From Magicicada septendecula (taxonomy: Eukaryota; Arthropoda; Insecta; Hemiptera; Cicadidae), in assembly GCA_034769895.1 (NCBI GenBank), contig CM068367.1, forward strand, positions 1,316,293,046 through 1,316,357,045: DNA of 64,000 nt, given 5' to 3'. Each line of letters opens with the position of its first letter. The first letter of the stretch is position 1. The notes below the pieces were generated by a model that saw only the letters and a list, made by a program, of their open reading frames with translations, had not been told where the DNA came from and searched no databases. This document shows positions 59,823-64,000 of the stretch, piece by piece. A program made the translations under genes and the position numbers.

Positions 59823-59967
59823 AATTATAAGTACGTATAATACTACTGACTCGGAACAGTAAGTTTTTTATTGTTAACATTTTTACCTTGTAGCCTGAAC
59901 CAGTTTTCGCTTATTACATGCTTCGTCTGACTTCCGAGTCAATAGTATTATACTTATAATTAGTTAA
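59823..59967. mobile_element. Short hairpin element (145 bp)
   Basis: TAATTATAAGTACGTATAAT and ACTCGGAA are mirrored by TTCCGAGTCAATAGTATTAT and ACTTATAATTA, making a ~33-bp stem around a ~75-bp loop. It resembles a small foldback MITE. No target duplication was identified. Confidence 0.5.
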
Positions 59968-60044
59968 TCAACAGACACGTCATGGACAACAAAATCCAAG
60001 AATAAGTGAAGCAGCTTAGGTGTAATTAAAAGAAAAAAGTGTTA

Positions 60045-60072
60045 CACACGCACACACACACACACACACACT
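60045..60072 (+). repeat. (CA)n microsatellite
   Basis: CA repeats of about 13 units with one CG interruption. A (GT)n run of about 10 units also lies at 60779-60799. Confidence 0.9.
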
Positions 60073-61287
60073 TATAATTGAAGAAAATAGTATTAATAGT
60101 ACTTCAGTATTCATATATAATATGTATATTTATATAATGCATATGATTATAAACATATAATATGCATATTTCAATAATATAGCTTATATATAATATGTAG
60201 TCTATATCCTAGGTCCGTCACACATAACTTATTTCATTGAGCGAGCAAAGCAAGTTTATCAAAAACTTCACACCTTTTTTATTTCCTTTACTTTCAGTAT
60301 TTAGGCCTTTTATATTACTGTTAATCTCTATATTACCATCAAAGCTGCCAGCCAAATATTGATACTCAGTTTAAATTTTGAGAATTAAGTGTTTCATTAA
60401 AATTTAAGTGTTTAGTTTAAATAGATTAAATTTATTCAATGATAAAAGAATTAAGTTCCTTGGATTTATTTATAATGATGATTACAAATCTTGCCTTTCT
60501 TTTCATGACATCTAGAAAAACAGATAGAGGGAGAGATCTGTAAGATTTGCTTCTTTATTGCAGGTTTGAGTGTTTACAAAATAACCTCGAACTTAATCAG
60601 TTCACTCTTTGGACATTTAATTTCAGGCTTTTGAATTTTCTTGATGTTACCATTTAATTAAAATATTGAAAAGATTTTCTGCAAAACGTCATCATTACAA
60701 AAATTAAAAAAAAGTAAAAAATAAAAATAAGTTTTGTGAGGGAGAAGCTGTTCATAACTAATATAAGTTTTTTTATGTATGTGTGTGTGTGTGTGTGTTT
60801 TACACTTCTTGTTGCTAATTTTGTCCAACTGTTTGCCTTATTTAATAACATTAAGACCATAAACTCAGAGGTACCAACATAAGGATAAACCATTGGGCTC
60901 ACTTGCAAAGTCAAGTATCAGATGAATTAATAAAAAAACTAGATGGATGACCACATATTTGGTAGCTGGGGACATCTTTGCTTACAAGGGTTGATAGAGT
61001 CTATTACTATTATTATATTATAACCACAAAGATTTTATAAAACTTTATGTGTGTCTCTCTCTTCCTACGTCTAAATTTTTTAATATTTTGAAAAACCATA
61101 ATTTTGGTCAAATCTCGATAGTTTTTGCCGAGTTATCTTAGGTCATGAGTTATGTTTCATTTCAAAACTTGAAACAAGAGCCTTAATTATAATTTTCTTG
61201 TATAACTATAATTTAAATTTTTATTGTTTATTCTCTGATATTAATCATAGTTTTAGTTTCAAACTTAGAAGTAATATTCTGTGTCTT
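60073..61287. other. AT-rich stretch with nothing recognised
   Basis: Contains ATATGCATATT-type dinucleotide-rich sequence (60110-60200) and no coding or structural signal up to the hAT end at 61288. Confidence 0.4.
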
Positions 61288-61414
61288 CAGTGGCGGCTCG
61301 TGAGTAATGAAATGGGAGGGGCACACAGTGGGCAGGATCTAAGGTGGGGCCACCATTCGCGGTAATTAGTAGGCCTACTTAGGTAAAAAAATATAGAATG
61401 TCTTACCTGGTATT

Positions 61415-63480
61415 TCACTTTTTGTATAACAATTCCATTCTCCTATTTTTAGATGTAGCGAATTCCTCTATCACTTGTCTGTTGAAATCTTGAATTCCAT
61501 GAATCATTTTTTTTCTGTGGATAACATAGCCATGCATTCAGTCTATCAGTGCCCATGGAATTTCTTTAAAATGTTTTTATTCTTTTCAATGTAGAAAAGC
61601 ACCTTTCACTTTCAACAGTTGTCATCGGTATGGTAACAATTATCTTTAAAATAGTCACACATTCTGAGACGGTACGAAACATGTTATTATCAAGGAAAAA
61701 CTGTAATAAGGGTGTTGCACCAGAAGCAATACGTAAATCTTCATGACTGTATAACACTTCTAATTCGGTTCTCAGTTTCGGACCATCTATTGTGGGATAA
61801 AATTTAATTGTACTCTGAAAATCATTTTCCGGAAACTCAACACAGTACTGTGGGAACTTTTCAACTAAAAACAATTTGGAAACACATAAATGGTCGCAAA
61901 ATTGAAATCTTTCATTAATATTGTTCACAATCATATCACATACTTCCAAAGCGGCCACACAGTTACTCCTATTACTTAATTGTTCAACACACTGTCTCTT
62001 AGTCACAGGCTCACTTACAGACACTTCACTGTCTTCAGAGGTCTTACGAATTTTTAACAAATGATCTCATTTTTATTGCATCAATCTTTCTTTGTTGAAT
62101 GCAATCAAAGAAAATTGCCACATGAGGCATCATTTTGTGGAAAAAATTCAACCAGAAAATGAACTGAGGATCCCTCAAAGTTCGTACAAATCCTGCAGCC
62201 TGGCTAGAAGCACTTTTGTCAGAAATCTCTATGTCCCTAATGTGTTCAAAACATTTTATTAGATTATCTTTATGTTCAAACACAGTATTAACAGCATTAA
62301 CAGCCCTGTGTTGAAAGTACCATCTTGTAGGAGGCACAGACCCAATTTTTTTTTTACAATTTCTACTAAATAATCCATCCTCTTTGGAGATCTTGAAAAA
62401 ATGGTCCTATTCTAGGACCACGATGTTGAGTTTTGAAGAATCAGATTCCCTTGATAGGCATAACAATGAATAAAATTTGCATTTGGATACTTCTCTTTAA
62501 CCAGACACTGGACCCCTCCTTTCTGACCACTTATAACAGATGCACCATCGTTAAGTCTGACAAATTAGTTTTTCCGGGGACTTGTCTATTCCTATTTCTT
62601 CCAACTGTCCTAAAATTGTCGAGGCTAAACTTCGAGCACTTTTATCAAAAGGGACTTCAAAAACCCCAAAACGTTTCAATTATTCTCCCTTCAATGAGAT
62701 ATCTCAAAATCAGTGCCATCTGTGTTTTGCACGAACTGTCAGTTGTTTCGTCAGCCTGAAGTGACATGGAGTCTATCGTAGAAATTTCAGTCACAATATT
62801 TTTTCGACACACTGACAAAATGGCATCTAAAAGTTCGTTTTGAATTGTTTTCGAGGTTCCTTTAAACACTGTAGAATTTTCTAAATGATCTTTCAAAACA
62901 CTGTCAAGTGCTCCAGGATAATTGATTAGTCCTTTAAAAATACCTGGGTTGTTGTCTGCTTCTTCCGTTTCATCGTGGCCACGTAAAGCTAATTCAAATT
63001 CCCCACAAAATTTAATCGCATCAATTATTCGAGACAAGATGTATCTGTTCTTGTCTACAAGTTCGATATGTTTACGAACAGAAATTCTGTAACCATCATC
63101 GAGTTGCAACCTAATATTTACAATACATAGCATGGCTAAACTCATTTCATTGTCTAAATGACATTTAGACAGCGAATGCTTCTTACTCTTTTCTGGTAAA
63201 TGTTTCAGATCTTTACTGCCCGACTTAGTCCATGTGTCTTCACCGCCAAACAGATGACAAGCAAAGCAAAATAAAGCATTGATTGTGGGGCATCCGCACA
63301 TCCATTACCATACCCCCATTTTTCGTACACTGCGGTATTGAAAGTTCTATTATACGTTCTGTATTTGTCCTTAGACACTTGGTTGATAGCCAACTGCGGT
63401 CTTGGTGGACCCAATTGTTTTGCTATTAACCTATCTTCATAGCACAAAGTTTTATTCTGTAAATACTTGACATAATTCAT
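61415..63480 (-). pseudogene. ZMYM1-like (TTF-type zinc finger) hAT transposase, multiple frameshifts
   Basis: ATG 63480 starts MNYVKYLQNKTLCYEDRLIA and LGPPRPQLAINQVS. A shift near 63290 continues with INALFCFACHLFGG (the TTF zinc-finger region) and WTKSGSKDLKHL. The 214-codon frame ends near 62657 and contains LALRGHDETEEADNNPGIF, KGTSKTIQNELLDAILSVC and LQADETTDSSCKTQMALILR, a nearly complete early catalytic core including the DETTD motif. Decayed frames follow to PPTRWYFQHRAVNAV (62340-62044) and the dimerisation part, TIPMTTVESERCFSTLKRIK (61620-61566). After a premature stop the tail ends KNRRMELLYKK at 61415-61417. At least five lesions; inactive. Confidence 0.88.
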
Positions 63481-64000
63481 TTTGTCTCAGGGATTTACAC
63501 AAGCACACAAAATACCGACACTTGAATATTTTCAACACCTTTATTTACACACGTGTGTAACACTGATTACTGAAAACCACTTGTAACACTACAATTTATG
63601 CAATTACTATAAGCACTGCCACCACAATTATCGTGTAGAACATAACATAACCACTCTAGGTACACATTCTATTTTAATATTTCCTTCAATGAGAATATAA
63701 TTTAAAATTATATAAAATCGCAAAATTTATTATAAACATATTCACGATAGAAACGTTGTAATAACATTATTTTGTAACAATATATACTAAGAAAGTAACA
63801 ATAATTATCAGTATTATAGCACAGCTCAGATGGTGGTAAAATGTAATAGTCTACAAAATAGCTCTGATTCATATCTGTTAGTTGCAGTAATGTGGCGCAC
63901 CTACAGGATTCAGAGTTGTACTACTTGAAGACTGTTAATTTCTGGTCACATAGTCTAGTGTGACCGAACGCTATGGGAATTAAGCATTACGCTCTCCCAC
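63481..64000. other. Upstream part of the hAT element or flank; no gene
   Basis: Non-coding sequence upstream of the transposase start, with a TTACACACGTGTGTAA palindrome near 63543-63560. Whether it is still inside the hAT element cannot be decided here. Confidence 0.35.

Larger units (their letters stand above)
61288..64000 (-). mobile_element. ZMYM1-like hAT element, 5' end beyond the window
   Basis: The 3' terminus CAGTGGCGGCTCGTGAG starts at 61288, preceded by TGTGTCTT as the expected target duplication. The transposase remnant runs leftward from 63480. No mirrored terminus (GCCGCCACTG) occurs before 64000, so the 5' end lies outside the window or is lost. Confidence 0.8.

Overview
This is a eukaryotic, almost certainly arthropod (probably insect) intergenic window. 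The sequence is AT-rich and I see no host gene, rRNA or tRNA. Nearly everything recognisable is a transposable element: copia and gypsy retrotransposons, several ZMYM1-like hAT elements, a P-like element, a Harbinger-like MITE, a Helitron, and a large complex of tandem-repeat-bearing elements resembling DINE-1/HINE (Helentron-related non-autonomous elements). The host species cannot be named from this sequence.

Layout. 482-4957: nearly intact Ty1/copia element with identical 206-bp LTRs, a GTTTT target duplication and one in-frame TGA in its gag-pol frame. 4981-5871: inverted-repeat element with GC-rich hairpins. 6832-8468: P-like element with ~485-bp inverted arms, a P transposase fragment in the loop and an 8-bp target duplication. 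10439-10909: Harbinger-like MITE. 11144-11352: a ~200-bp tandem unit whose second copy is split by the elements that follow.

11353-46740: what appears to be one old ZMYM1-like hAT element (minus strand), flanked on both sides by GTTGTGGT. About 33 kb of later insertions have split it into three collinear pieces (11353-12160, 42069-42841, 46280-46740). The first gap holds a decayed gypsy pol fragment (12157-13955), a DDE-transposase element with ~420-bp inverted repeats (13956-16512), a 24.8-kb HINE-like complex (16659-41436) and an LTR-like piece (41437-42068). The second gap (42842-46279) is largely unexplained. Right of the hAT, the same tandem unit is also split by a hAT MITE (46851-47396) and a Helitron (47451-48268).

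The HINE-like complex is the most unusual part. Each element has a conserved 5' block starting TATCGGTATGG, a variable number of ~160-bp tandem repeats, a (CAGA/CA)n microsatellite and a 3' block ending in a 40-bp hairpin segment. I count 13 5' ends and 15 hairpins. They fall into an older A type and a younger C type inserted into it. A ~4.26-kb segmental duplication, two insertions that can be mapped by comparison with an uninterrupted duplicate, and a ~1.7-kb inverted duplication record its growth. The A-type 5' block carries a hammerhead-ribozyme-like motif.

48269-61287 is sparser: a hAT remnant (50258-50504), a hAT deletion derivative with a perfect 8-bp duplication (50892-52135), a minus-strand solo LTR (53225-54904) holding another hAT derivative (53647-54812), tandem repeats, a 267-bp direct-repeat pair and LTR-like sequence. 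61288-64000 is the 3' part of another ZMYM1-like hAT element running off the window. All transposase genes seen are broken; the copia frame is closest to intact.
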